Below, in pieces: positions 49,379 through 58,700 of a stretch of DNA of 64,000 nt. A program made the translations under genes and the position numbers. The notes beneath the pieces are model-generated. The model saw nothing but the letters and a program-made list of their open reading frames with translations. It was not told the DNA's origin and did not search any database. Numbering within the stretch: position 1 is the stretch's first letter; every line of letters starts with the position of its first letter. Source of the stretch: Herminiimonas contaminans (GTDB lineage: Bacteria > Pseudomonadota > Gammaproteobacteria > Burkholderiales > Burkholderiaceae_D); the NCBI RefSeq assembly GCF_015645465.1, contig NZ_JADOEL010000015.1:1-64000 (forward strand). Reading direction: 5' to 3'.

Positions 49379-50073
49379 GTAGCGTCGGCTGCCCATCCGC
49401 TCCCGAAGATTAGGGACCGCATCTCGAAGCAGGAATTGGCGCGACATGCCCAGCTCGTCCTCACTGACCTCGCCAAATCGATTTCTGTGGAAAAGCACAG
49501 CATCAAGCTGGCGACCTTGATCGCGGCACTCTACTACGACCTGTCGCAGGATAAGCAGGTGCAGATCCCGAAACAGGGAGAGCGCCGTGAGCGCGAGTTG
49601 CAGGAAATTGTAAAAAAGGGCAAGCGGCCGGTAGCACTGTTCATCGACGAAGCGCACGACTTGAACGGCCACACGCTTATCGGCCTCAAGCGCTTGATGG
49701 AGGTCGTGGAGGACGTCGGCGGCCGGCTTTCAGTGATCCTGGCCGGCCACCCGAAGCTGCGCAATGATTCCGCCGCCCGACGATGGAGGAAATCGGCTAC
49801 CGTACCGATGTATTCAAGCTGGATGGCATTGCCGGTAGCCAGCGCGACTACATCCATTGGCTGCTTGCCGCCAGCACCGGCGGCAAGGTCGAACCAATAG
49901 ATATTTTTACAGCTGAAGCGATCAACATGCTGGCCACCAAGCTACGCACGCCGCTGCAGGTTCAGTTCGACGCCAAAGCGGCCGAGATACGGGCTATGTT
50001 TAGCAACCAGCTCGAACCGAAGCGCACGGCCGAGATCCGTGAGCGCATGCTGGCTGCGGGCTTGCCCATTTAG
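49379..50073 (+). pseudogene. Transposon-associated AAA ATPase, truncated and frameshifted
   Basis: It encodes the C-terminal two thirds of an ExeA/TniB-type ATPase: Walker B in PVALFIDEAHDLN, sensor region in LSVILAGHPKLRND, then, after a one-base deletion near 49770, MEEIGYRTDVFKLDGIAGSQ in the next frame. The Walker A part is missing. Such ATPases accompany DDE transposases in two-gene elements; no transposase is left here. Confidence 0.8.
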
Positions 50074-50419
50074 CGCCCGCATCACGGACTATCTGCGTCG
50101 CCCGGTCACTCACAATTATTGTCGGTCCACGTCGATGGAATGCCGGTCCAGCCGGATGATTGCAGGTTCATTCGCAACTAACTCTGGTTTGCTGTACGCG
50201 CTGGAAGCAATTATCTCTGGTCGAAAAAGCCGCTGAATGCTGGTCGGAGCGTTTTGGATTGCAGGCCGCTACAACTAGACGATCGGGCTGAAGGAATGGG
50301 CTGCTATCATAGCGGCTGCAACGTTTGGTCCGGGTGCCGGCGGAACAGATGTCTTAAGAGTCATTGTTCCATCCATCCTCAAATAAGTGCATAATACACA
50401 TACTTTGAGGAGCTTCGCC
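50074..50419. other. Intergenic, nothing recognised
   Basis: There is no gene, repeat or structured element that I can support, apart from the ribosome site of the MarR gene at the right end. Confidence 0.5.
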
Positions 50420-50953
50420 ATGTCAAAGATTTTTTTTATGGATGCACGTTTGCGGACGGCAAACCTGCTGGGCGCGCTGAGCTTGGCCATCACCGATCGC
50501 CTGGTAGCCGAACTGAAGGAGCACTCACGCCAGAACGACACGTCGGCATCCGCACTGAATGTGATCGGCTATGCCGAAGGCTGCACCAATGGACAGTTGG
50601 GCGCCGCGCTGCAACTGTCGCACTCTGCAACCGTGCGCCTGCTGGACAAGCTCTCCGAGGCCGGTTTCGTCGAGGTCCGGCCGGGACTGGACAAACGCGC
50701 CGTTGCCATTTACTTAACCCAGGCCGGGCGCGAGCGAACGCGCAACGTCGTGCAGGCACGCAATCACGCATTGGCGGAGTTAATCGACATGCTCGGACCG
50801 CAACAGCGCGCACAGCTGGACGGGATTGCGGAAACGCTGCTTGGACATATGACGCAGGGCTCGCTGGATGCCATGCACACCTGCCGCCTGTGCGATGAAC
50901 GAGTATGCCCCCAGGAGCGGTGTCCGGTGCACCAGAAATCTTGCTGCACGTAG
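50420..50953 (+). CDS. MarR-family regulator with C-terminal Cys cluster (paralogue 1)
   Basis: 177 residues: a winged-helix MarR core (TNGQLGAALQLSHSATVRLL, recognition helix, DKRAVAIYLTQAGR wing) and a C-terminal tail CRLCDERVCPQERCPV. The tail is shared in pattern with the MarR proteins at 51029 and 56412 and is not part of the standard MarR fold. Four cysteines could bind zinc or act as a redox switch. The ATG at 50420 follows a GAGG site. Confidence 0.85.
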   Translation: MSKIFFMDARLRTANLLGALSLAITDRLVAELKEHSRQNDTSASALNVIGYAEGCTNGQLGAALQLSHSATVRLLDKLSEAGFVEVRPGLDKRAVAIYLTQAGRERTRNVVQARNHALAELIDMLGPQQRAQLDGIAETLLGHMTQGSLDAMHTCRLCDERVCPQERCPVHQKSCCT

Positions 50954-51028
50954 TTGGTGCGGGGAGCGTATGATCGAAGTTTCGCCACCACGGCTATTGC
51001 TCTACTGCCAACCAGTTATTTTTAATTT

Positions 51029-51556
51029 ATGAATCTTATGCAAGCAAGAAACGTGTTTGGAGCTGTCAGCTTGGCGCTGGCGGATGAGATACTCCATGAC
51101 ACGACCCTCCATGCCCCGGAAGCCGGCCCGGCCGGATCCGCGCTGGCCCTGATCGGGCACCGCCCGGGACTCTCGATCCGCACCTTGGCCGAATCGGTGG
51201 CGCTCACCCACGCCGGCGCTGTCCGGCTGGTCGACCGCCTTGAATCGGAAGGCCTGATCGAACGGCGAACGCATGCCACCGATGGCCGCACGCGTGCCTT
51301 GTACCTGACTGAAGCCGGCGAAAAAGCCAGCTCGTCTGTCCTTCAGGCACGCGACAGTGTGTTGGAGCGCGGATTCGCCGCTCTAACAAAAGATGAACAG
51401 CAAATGCTGGGACAACTGGCCGAGCGCATGCTGCGGGCGGCGGTGCGCGACGAGGACCATTCCGTTCGGGTCTGCCGCTTGTGCGACATCAGCAGCTGTC
51501 CGGATTGTCCAGTCGACGCCGAGCTTAAATCCAGGCAGTGCGCAAGCGCTGCATAG
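51029..51556 (+). CDS. MarR-family regulator with C-terminal Cys cluster (paralogue 2)
   Basis: 175 residues with MarR helix-turn-helix (SIRTLAESVALTHAGAVRLV) and the tail CRLCDISSCPDCPV. It lies 75 bases after paralogue 1 in the same direction. The core is about one third identical to paralogue 1 by eye, so the duplication is old. Confidence 0.85.
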   Translation: MNLMQARNVFGAVSLALADEILHDTTLHAPEAGPAGSALALIGHRPGLSIRTLAESVALTHAGAVRLVDRLESEGLIERRTHATDGRTRALYLTEAGEKASSSVLQARDSVLERGFAALTKDEQQMLGQLAERMLRAAVRDEDHSVRVCRLCDISSCPDCPVDAELKSRQCASAA

Positions 51557-52218
51557 CGCTCGCCTTTGATTTACTTTCCAAAACCGGTTGCCCGCCGCTT
51601 GCGCCACTATGCCGGAGCGCGGCAACGGGGTTCGCAAGGAACGGCGTTCCCAGCAGCTTCGGCGTAATCTTACCCTCGCTGCCGGGCGTCGGCTTTCCGC
51701 CTCCAGACCGGCTTGCTACGGCCAGCTACGCGGTGGCAGCGCTCTGGTCCGGGCTCTGGTTCGGCGATACCGCCCTTGCGGCCGGTGATCCGTCCATTCC
51801 CGCGTAGGAACAGCAGTTCCCGGACCGCGTCGCGGCCGTCCGAAGCACCTTTCTGAGCCCATGGACTCGCCTGCGAGGCGAAGCAAGTTTCCGACGTTGC
51901 AGCCGCCTTCTGGCCGTCGACACGAGCGATTCTTTCGCCTGCCGCCCGCTTGAGGACGCGGCGCCGACTACAGATTCACAGGTCCGGTTATGCCTCTCTG
52001 GTCACGAGGATAAATTTCGATAGCAGTAGTGCCAGGCATGTTATATAATCGAGACATATAATTATGTAGTGCACAAGTTGCCGGCCAAGTGAAAAAACTA
52101 CAAGTCAACTAACGACTTAACTCATCAGATGACGCGTATCGTGGGCGCAAACGGAATCAGTCAAAGTGAGCGTCAGTCACGTCGCCCACTGTTTTTCAAC
52201 CACACCAAGGAGTTCAGA
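51557..52218. other. Long intergenic region with one promoter-like motif
   Basis: There is no supported gene in the first 480 bases, which are GC-rich and without repeats. At 52055-52066 CATATAATTATG recurs, followed by GTAGTGCACAAGTTG, the start of the msr-type leader. This is the probable control region of the AhpD-like gene at 52219. Confidence 0.5.
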
Positions 52219-52755
52219 ATGACCACCATCAACGTTCCCAGCCGCGAAGAAGTCAGTGCAAACAACCAAGCCATTTTCGACAACCTCAAAAAAGGCTTTG
52301 GTATGGTCCCCAACCTGCTAGCCACAATGGCCCACTCTGAGAACGCGCTTGCGACCTACGTGGCATTGCAAGGTGCCAAAAGCAGTCTCACAGGCAAAGC
52401 AAAAGAAGTTGTCAATCTCGTCGTCAGCCAAGTGAACGAGTGTGCGTACTGCCTTGCCGCGCACACAATGGTCGGCAAAATGAGTGGCTTCAGCGACGCG
52501 GACCTCATCGAAATCCGCCAAGGCTACGCCAATTTCGATAGCAAACTCGACGCGCTCGCGCGCCTGGCCAAGGGCATCACGCAAAGCCGCGGTCACGTGG
52601 ATCAAGACTTGCTCGATGCATTCTTTGCCGCAGGCTGGACCAAGGAAAACCTAGTCGATACCATCATTGCGATCGGCGACAAGACGGTAACCAATTACCT
52701 GCATTCGTCCACCAAGATTCCCGTCGACTTTCCTGCCGCCCCGCCTCTCGCGTGA
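52219..52755 (+). CDS. AhpD/carboxymuconolactone-decarboxylase-type protein (copy 2)
   Basis: 178 residues with the CAYCLAAHT catalytic site. It is distantly related to the protein at 31611-32129. The ATG at 52219 follows AAGGAG. Such proteins reduce peroxides or other electrophiles through the CxxC pair. The upstream CATATAATTATG motif may link it to the msr genes. Confidence 0.88.
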   Translation: MTTINVPSREEVSANNQAIFDNLKKGFGMVPNLLATMAHSENALATYVALQGAKSSLTGKAKEVVNLVVSQVNECAYCLAAHTMVGKMSGFSDADLIEIRQGYANFDSKLDALARLAKGITQSRGHVDQDLLDAFFAAGWTKENLVDTIIAIGDKTVTNYLHSSTKIPVDFPAAPPLA

Positions 52756-53018
52756 GTTGACAACGCCGTTTCCCCTTTTCCGTACATTCACGAAACACCC
52801 GCCATGGCATCCCCGTAGCTCCCAATCACAGCAGGTGATCTGCAGCTAACGGGCCCATCGAAAAACTGTCATTCCGCATCGGCGGACCGCCACGTAGGCG
52901 GGAATCCGTGACCCGCATCCTGGCGGGCGCAGCATAGGTTCCCGCTGTTACCCTCAAGTGTTGTTCTTCAAAGTAGAAGCCGCTAGTACCACTTTTCAAT
53001 CGGAGCAGACTGCCATCC

Positions 53019-54461
53019 ATGAAGACTATACGCACTGAAGTCGCCGTCATCGGCGCAGGCACCGCCGGAATGACCGGCTATCGCGCCGCCAAGGCGGACG
53101 GTAAGCAGACCCTGCTGATCGAAAGCAATGTCTATGGCACCACATGCGCCCGCGTCGGCTGCATGCCGAGCAAGCTGCTCATTTCCGCTGCGGACGCGGC
53201 GCACATGCTCCAGGCGGCGCCGACGTTTGGCGTGCACCCCGGCGCGGTTCGCATCGACGGCAAGGCGGTGATGGCGCGCGTGCGAAACGAACGGGACCGA
53301 TTTGTCGGGTTCGTGGTCGAAGGCGTCGACGCGTTTCCCGCCGAGGACAAGCTGCACGGCCACGCGCGCTTCCTCAGCCCTACCCGGCTGCAAATCGGCG
53401 ACCACACGCTGGTCGATGCGGAGCGCTTCGTAATCGCCACCGGTTCCACGCCGATCGTGCCGGATGATTGGGGGGCGGCCGGTCCGCGCGTGATCACCAG
53501 CGACGACGTGTTTTATTGGGACGATCTGCCGGAATCGGTGGCCGTCGCCGGCACCGGCGTAATCGGGTTGGAGCTGGGACAAGCGCTGCACCGACTCGGC
53601 GTGCGCGTGACCGTATTCGGGCGTGGCGCCAGCGTGGCGCAGTTGAGCGATCCAGAAGTGCTGGACTTGGCCCGCAGCGGCATGAGCGACGAGTTGGACA
53701 TGCGCTTCAGAACCAAGCTGGTCAAGGTCGAGCCGAAGGGCGACGGACTCGCCATCACCAGCGAGGACGCCAACGGCAACCGCCAGACCGAGCATTTCAG
53801 CTATCTGCTGTCGGCCATCGGCCGTCGTCCGAACGTCGACAAACTGGGGCTGGAGCACACCGGCCTGGAGCGCGACCATCACGGCATCCCTCTGTACGAC
53901 ATGCTGACGATGCAATGTGGTACCTCCGCCATTTTCATCGCCGGCGACGCCAACGACGAGATTCCGTTGCTGTCGGAGGCTGCCGATCAAGGCCGCATCG
54001 CCGGCGACAACGCGGCGCGCTGGCCCTTGGTCCGTCCGGGCCTACGCCGCACGTCGCTGGCAATCGCCTTCACCGATCCGCAGATCGCGACCGCCGGCGC
54101 AAGTTTCGCCGAGTTGTGCGTCACACACGCCGGCCGTTTCGCCGTCGGCAAAGTGTCGTTCGAGAATCAGGGCCGCAGCCGCGTGATGCTGCAAAACAGC
54201 GGCATGCTGCGGGTCTACGCGGAATTTAACAGCGGCCGCTTCCTCGGCGCCGAGATGATTGGGCCACGTGCGGAACACATCGGCCATTTGCTGGCTTGGG
54301 CGGTACAGGCCCGTATGACGGTGGATGCCATGCTCGACATGCCCTTCTATCATCCGGTGGTTGAAGAAGGCGTGCGCACCGCATTGCGCGACTTGGCGCA
54401 CCGCCTCGCCAACGAGTCGATACACGATGATCCTTGCGTAGATTGCACACCAGCGCCCTGA
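53019..54461 (+). CDS. Dihydrolipoamide-dehydrogenase-like flavoprotein
   Basis: 480 residues: FAD motif GAGTAG (about 12-17), redox-active pair in GTTCARVGCMPSK, NAD(P)-binding GTGVIG, and the C-terminal dimer motif with active-site His in FYHPVVEEG. It belongs to class I pyridine nucleotide-disulfide oxidoreductases. It lacks a lipoyl domain and is not near a 2-oxoacid dehydrogenase, so the substrate is unknown; its setting suggests thiol or electrophile stress. It ends with a Cys-containing tail (DDPCVDCTPAP). Confidence 0.88.
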   Translation: MKTIRTEVAVIGAGTAGMTGYRAAKADGKQTLLIESNVYGTTCARVGCMPSKLLISAADAAHMLQAAPTFGVHPGAVRIDGKAVMARVRNERDRFVGFVVEGVDAFPAEDKLHGHARFLSPTRLQIGDHTLVDAERFVIATGSTPIVPDDWGAAGPRVITSDDVFYWDDLPESVAVAGTGVIGLELGQALHRLGVRVTVFGRGASVAQLSDPEVLDLARSGMSDELDMRFRTKLVKVEPKGDGLAITSEDANGNRQTEHFSYLLSAIGRRPNVDKLGLEHTGLERDHHGIPLYDMLTMQCGTSAIFIAGDANDEIPLLSEAADQGRIAGDNAARWPLVRPGLRRTSLAIAFTDPQIATAGASFAELCVTHAGRFAVGKVSFENQGRSRVMLQNSGMLRVYAEFNSGRFLGAEMIGPRAEHIGHLLAWAVQARMTVDAMLDMPFYHPVVEEGVRTALRDLAHRLANESIHDDPCVDCTPAP

Positions 54462-54601
54462 TCTGCGTTGTGAAGTCAAAGATGGAAAAGTCGTCCCGTT
54501 ATGACCGGAGGGCAGTTACTCGCCAGGGCAGCACCGTACAGCAAGTGGGTGCTGCATTTGCTTCCTGAGGCCCGCAAGTCTATCGGCATGCGGGACCCGT
54601 A

Positions 54602-55540
54602 TCAGACAGGCGCCAGTGGTCCGGTGCCGCCTATGTCCGAGGGCATAACCATGGTAAACCGGGTACCTACCGCAGGAACACTGCTAACGCGGATCCTCCC
54701 TTGCAAGGCGACAGAAACGAGGTTGTACGCAGCATGCAAGCCGAGTCCGCTGCTGCCCTGGCCAAGCGTCGTGGTAAAGAAGGGGTCGAAGATTTGCTCC
54801 AGATGCTCGGGGCGAATCCCACAGCCATCGTCTTCGACGGTGAGTTCGATGACATGGGGCTTCGTTCTGGCGGCGATGATGATCGTGCCCTCTTGGCGAT
54901 CTCGAAAACCATGGCGCAGCGCGTTATCAATCAACTCGGATACCACGTCGTTTAAAGCGCCAGCATGTCCGTTGAGTGTCATTGACTGGGGCACCCGGTT
55001 CTGGAACCGGTAGTTGAATTTTCTTGTCCTCTTGGAGGATATGGCGGCTTCAATGACGTCGCGCAAATCGAACCTGCACGCGCGAAAGCTGGAACGATCA
55101 GCGCTGATTTGCTTGAAATCAGTTACCAACTTGGCCGCCGCACCTAGATTTCGCATCAAGATTTCCGCGCCGGTGCGTAGCGCTTCAATAAAGCTTGTCA
55201 TCTCACTTCGGGAAATTCCCCGCAGCGACCTATCCCGCAGTTCATCGAGCTGATGCAGTACGGTACTGGCCGCCAGCAGGCAATTGCCGACCGGTGTGTT
55301 GAGCTCGTGCGATACACCCGCTACCAGGCAACCCAGCGCTATGTTTTTCTTCATGATCACTAGCTCGGATTGCATCTGCCGAAGAGCCGCCAGGGATTGA
55401 TTCAGTTGAGCGTTACTGCGGCGAAGTTGCACCGCATCGGCGAGGTAGCGCTCGTTGTCCGTGCGAAGCCGCATGTAGCTTTGCTCAAGACGCGTGTTTT
55501 CTTCGACTAGCTCTGACCGGCTCAACTTATTTGTTTGCAT
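54602..55540 (-). CDS. Soluble histidine kinase with N-terminal coiled coil
   Basis: 312 residues without membrane segments: coiled coil (about 8-66), phospho-His H78 in VAGVSHELNTPVGN, and HATPase boxes ELIDNALRHG, DDGCGI and GSSGLGLH. It is a paralogue of the kinase at 33146-34468 but lacks the GAF domain. No response regulator is adjacent; it could phosphorylate the REC-GGDEF protein at 27704, which is inference. Confidence 0.9.
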   Translation of the reverse strand: MQTNKLSRSELVEENTRLEQSYMRLRTDNERYLADAVQLRRSNAQLNQSLAALRQMQSELVIMKKNIALGCLVAGVSHELNTPVGNCLLAASTVLHQLDELRDRSLRGISRSEMTSFIEALRTGAEILMRNLGAAAKLVTDFKQISADRSSFRACRFDLRDVIEAAISSKRTRKFNYRFQNRVPQSMTLNGHAGALNDVVSELIDNALRHGFRDRQEGTIIIAARTKPHVIELTVEDDGCGIRPEHLEQIFDPFFTTTLGQGSSGLGLHAAYNLVSVALQGRIRVSSVPAVGTRFTMVMPSDIGGTGPLAPV

Positions 55541-55715
55541 GGCATACCTCGACTAGATGACGTTTTCCGCAAGTCCACGCCGTGGCGGCACAACGCCGCC
55601 ATTGAGCGCACTGCGCTGCCGATGTCCATCGGCACAAGGCGGGGGGGCCCCGTTCGGCAAACACCCCCTGACCGAGCCGGACGGCAACAGCAGTCGCCCG
55701 GCAACGGCCCCGGGA

Positions 55716-56207
55716 TCAGTGCCGTGCGGCTTTCCAGCTTGTCAGTGCGGTTCGCAACAGCACGCTGGAGGCGGCAAGCAACACGAGATCCTTCAGCAGG
55801 AATTGACCTATCGGCGCGGAAATCGCCGGGAATCCGCCCGCAGTCGGCTCCGCCACTCCGGGAGTGCTAATGAAGAACGTCAGCGTCAGAGCGTAGGTAG
55901 CACACGACATTGCAGCTCCCAGCACCAGGGCCACGCGGTTGAAGGCGCCGGTGGCCAACGCGGCAGCAGTGGCCAGTTCAATCGCGCCGATGACGCCGCT
56001 GGCCCCGCGCACACCAAACAGACTGTGCAGCCAAGCCATGATTGGACTATTGGCGATAAATGGCGCGATGCCTTCCGCTTCGTAGTTGGTGAACTTCATC
56101 GAACCGAACCATAAAAAGACAACAAACAGGGACCACTGCAGCAAGGCAGTGTTGCTAAGGGCAAACTCTTTGTGCGGCGTCATGGCAAGCGTATCGTTGG
56201 TTTTCAT
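55716..56207 (-). CDS. RclC/YkgB-like (DUF417) inner-membrane protein
   Basis: 163 residues with four hydrophobic segments. FLWFGSMKFTNYEAEGIAPF, IANSPIMAWL and GFPAISAPIGQFLLKDLVLL match the YkgB/DUF417 family, whose E. coli member RclC protects against hypochlorous acid. It is divergent from the third MarR regulator (56412), its likely controller. The start ATG at 56207 follows AGGAG. Confidence 0.85.
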   Translation of the reverse strand: MKTNDTLAMTPHKEFALSNTALLQWSLFVVFLWFGSMKFTNYEAEGIAPFIANSPIMAWLHSLFGVRGASGVIGAIELATAAALATGAFNRVALVLGAAMSCATYALTLTFFISTPGVAEPTAGGFPAISAPIGQFLLKDLVLLAASSVLLRTALTSWKAARH

Positions 56208-56411
56208 GGGTAGCTCCTGAGGTAAGAAGTGGTAGGCCCGCCTTCGGCGAAGGCGGCGATATCGAAAATCCAAAACGCTTCTGCCGTTTCGGGGCCGTTC
56301 TTGTCCAAATGCTCGGGTTTGATAAAATGTAACGCGTTTAACATAAAAATCCCAAATATATTTATGCGGCATGCATATAATAGAGCTTTTCCGATCTAGG
56401 AGCAAGAACAA

Positions 56412-56993
56412 ATGAATGACAATCACACGCGCCTGGCCAACCTGCTGGGCGCCCTGGCTACCGGCATCTCGGACCGCATTCGGGTGGCCGCGGCTGAACA
56501 GACCAACTTGGGTGGTGAGGCGGCAGCCGCCTTGGTCGTCATCGGCCACAAGGCCGGCCTGTCGATCGATCAACTAGGGCGGGTACTGAAACTCAGCCAC
56601 CCCGGCACGGTACGGGTTGTGGACCGGCTGGTCTCTGCGGGCCTCGCAGAACGCAAGTCTGCCTTGATCGATCGCCGGGCGTTGGCTCTGCACCTGACGC
56701 CGGCGGGCGAAACCGAGCGTGCAGCGGTGCTCGAGGGCCGCCGTGCCGCCATTTGCGCCGTGCTTGGCCACATAGCCCCTTCGGACTATCCGGTCCTGGA
56801 ACAGCTCGTTGAGAAAATGCTCGCCAGCCTGCCCTGCGACGCCACGTCAGCATTGAGCGTCTGCCGCTTCTGCGATCAGCACGCGTGTTCCGCTTGTCCG
56901 ATGGATCAATTTGACGCGAGTGGTCCGCAAGCCAAATCAGGTAGCCTGGCTCGACCCGCAAGCGCTATTTCTAAGGAGCAAAATCCGACCTGA
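56412..56993 (+). CDS. MarR-family regulator with C-terminal Cys cluster (paralogue 3)
   Basis: 193 residues with a MarR core (SIDQLGRVLKLSHPGTVRVV) and the tail CRFCDQHACSACPM. It is divergent from the RclC-like gene across about 200 bases that include a -10 TATAAT at 56376-56381 within GCATATAAT. Together with paralogues 1 and 2 it defines a local family with a C-x2-C-x4-C-x2/5-C-P tail. Confidence 0.86.
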   Translation: MNDNHTRLANLLGALATGISDRIRVAAAEQTNLGGEAAAALVVIGHKAGLSIDQLGRVLKLSHPGTVRVVDRLVSAGLAERKSALIDRRALALHLTPAGETERAAVLEGRRAAICAVLGHIAPSDYPVLEQLVEKMLASLPCDATSALSVCRFCDQHACSACPMDQFDASGPQAKSGSLARPASAISKEQNPT

Positions 56994-57161
56994 ATTCTGT
57001 TACATTATGAGCCAACGGTACGCTTTTGCACTTCCACGAGGTTCGGGCATCCCTGCCCCGGGCTTTCTTGATGAAAGTTACAGCCTTGTGTGCCATCATT
57101 GGCGACGCGTTTTTCCTGCGGGACGGCAATAGTCGCCCATAAAAAGTTAAGGAGCAGTGCT

Positions 57162-58325
57162 TTGTCCAGTGACACCCACGCAATTCGCGACTCAGCAGAT
57201 CTGCGCAACGCCTCGTGTGAAAATATTAACGGAAATACAAATTTACATTCAACCGAATGCGACGATTTACTTGAGGGGCACAGCCGGGGAGAAATCCCGG
57301 AAGCTTGCACTTCCATTCCCCGACCCCACAACGAATCTGCTCGGTTAGCTGCTCTTCGCAGGTATTTAATACTGGATTCGCCGGAAGATGACGCTTTCAA
57401 ATTTCTCGCAGAGGTGGCGGCAGACGTGTGCGATGCGCCGTTTGCATTGGTCACTTTGGTGGACGAGGACAGGGTATGGGTTAAATCCGCCGTAGGAATA
57501 ATACCTTGCGAGAGCCCTCGCAACCAGAACTGCTGTTCATGGGTGATTCTCAAGGAGGGTCTGGTTGATATCCCAGATACAACGCAAGATGGGCGAACCG
57601 CCTCGCTGGAAATTGTGACCGGAGAGTTGGGCATTCAAATGTACGTGGGGGCAAACCTGGTAACCCATGACGGCTATTCAATCGGCACCCTTTGTGTTCT
57701 GGATCGGCGTCCCCGGCAGCTTACAGATCGTCAAAAATACCTGCTGCTTGGCTTGGCGAAGCAGGCAATGGCGTTGATCGAGCTTCGGTCCCACGAGCGA
57801 TTGCTTACCGACTCGATGGAACGGCTCGAACATATCGCCTCGACGGACGTACTCACCGGACTGCTTAACCGGCGGGCGCTGTTTGAAAGACTTGATATCG
57901 AAATCGAGCGTTCCCGGCGGTACGCGAGTCCCTTGTCACTGGTGCTTATTGATCTCGACCACTTCAAAGCGGTTAACGACAATCACGGACACCAAGCTGG
58001 CGATGCTGTCTTGCGCGCAATCGGGAACCTTATCGGCACTACCAAGCGCGCGCTCGATATAGCCGCCCGCTATGGCGGCGAGGAGCTGTGCATTCTTTTG
58101 CCGCAGACTTCGATCGAGGGCGCGTTCTCGTTTGCTGAGACGCTGCGCCGAAACATACATGATCTTAGAATCGAGCACTCGGGACAAACGCTGGCCGTCA
58201 CTGCTAGCCTGGGTGTTGCAAGTACTGGCATCGCGACTCCGGACGGCAAGCAATTGCTTGCATTGGCCGACAAGGCCATGTATGCGGCAAAACGGGATGG
58301 TCGCAACAAGGTCGTCGTTGCATGA
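57162..58325 (+). CDS. GAF-GGDEF diguanylate cyclase
   Basis: 387 residues: a GAF domain (about 60-210, typical LDSPEDDAFKFLAEVAADVC start) and a GGDEF domain with active site GGEEL and an upstream inhibitory RALD site. It should make c-di-GMP in response to a small ligand. The TTG at 57162 was chosen because it follows AAGGAG at the right distance; the open frame extends further upstream without a ribosome site. It has no membrane segment. Confidence 0.88.
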   Translation: MSSDTHAIRDSADLRNASCENINGNTNLHSTECDDLLEGHSRGEIPEACTSIPRPHNESARLAALRRYLILDSPEDDAFKFLAEVAADVCDAPFALVTLVDEDRVWVKSAVGIIPCESPRNQNCCSWVILKEGLVDIPDTTQDGRTASLEIVTGELGIQMYVGANLVTHDGYSIGTLCVLDRRPRQLTDRQKYLLLGLAKQAMALIELRSHERLLTDSMERLEHIASTDVLTGLLNRRALFERLDIEIERSRRYASPLSLVLIDLDHFKAVNDNHGHQAGDAVLRAIGNLIGTTKRALDIAARYGGEELCILLPQTSIEGAFSFAETLRRNIHDLRIEHSGQTLAVTASLGVASTGIATPDGKQLLALADKAMYAAKRDGRNKVVVA

Positions 58326-58524
58326 CTCCACGCAGGAGAGTTGGTTCTTGACGACAATCTGCGTTCTTTTCTCGTGGTTGTAAAGTTTGGTATAATCGGC
58401 AATCATATAGTTTCCATTTGGAAACTGCATTGAATGAATCTTGAACCCGTTTATAGATCAGCAAAGAATCCTCACCAGCCAAACACGTGGCGATCACCGC
58501 TTACGCGACCTAAAGGGCCACCGC

Positions 58525-58698
58525 ATGGAAACCAGCAAAAACGACGTCAGCATCGCCATTCGTTTGACCATCTGCAGCGTGCGCAACCGCGCCTTGGTGA
58601 CCCGCACGACCGATAAGTTGGGCGCCTTGGTGCGACGCAGCTCGACGGCGGCGAACCAAGCGGGCGATCGTGTGCTGTCGGCACGTGCGGAAGCCTGA
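58525..58698 (+). CDS. Small hypothetical protein upstream of the GAF-EAL gene
   Basis: 57 residues, METSKNDVSIAIRLTICSVR start, basic and without motifs. The stop lies two bases before the GAF-EAL start, so it could be translationally coupled. The preceding 58326-58524 interval contains a perfect hairpin GTTTCC-ATTT-GGAAAC (58410-58425) next to a CATATAGT motif (58404) and no gene. Confidence 0.4.
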   Translation: METSKNDVSIAIRLTICSVRNRALVTRTTDKLGALVRRSSTAANQAGDRVLSARAEA

Positions 58699-58700
58699 TC

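Noticed and set aside
53019..54461. RclA (reactive-chlorine flavoprotein)
   Set aside because: It has the general fold and is near an RclC-like gene, but the redox motif context GTTCARVGCMPSK and overall sequence do not match RclA as I know it.
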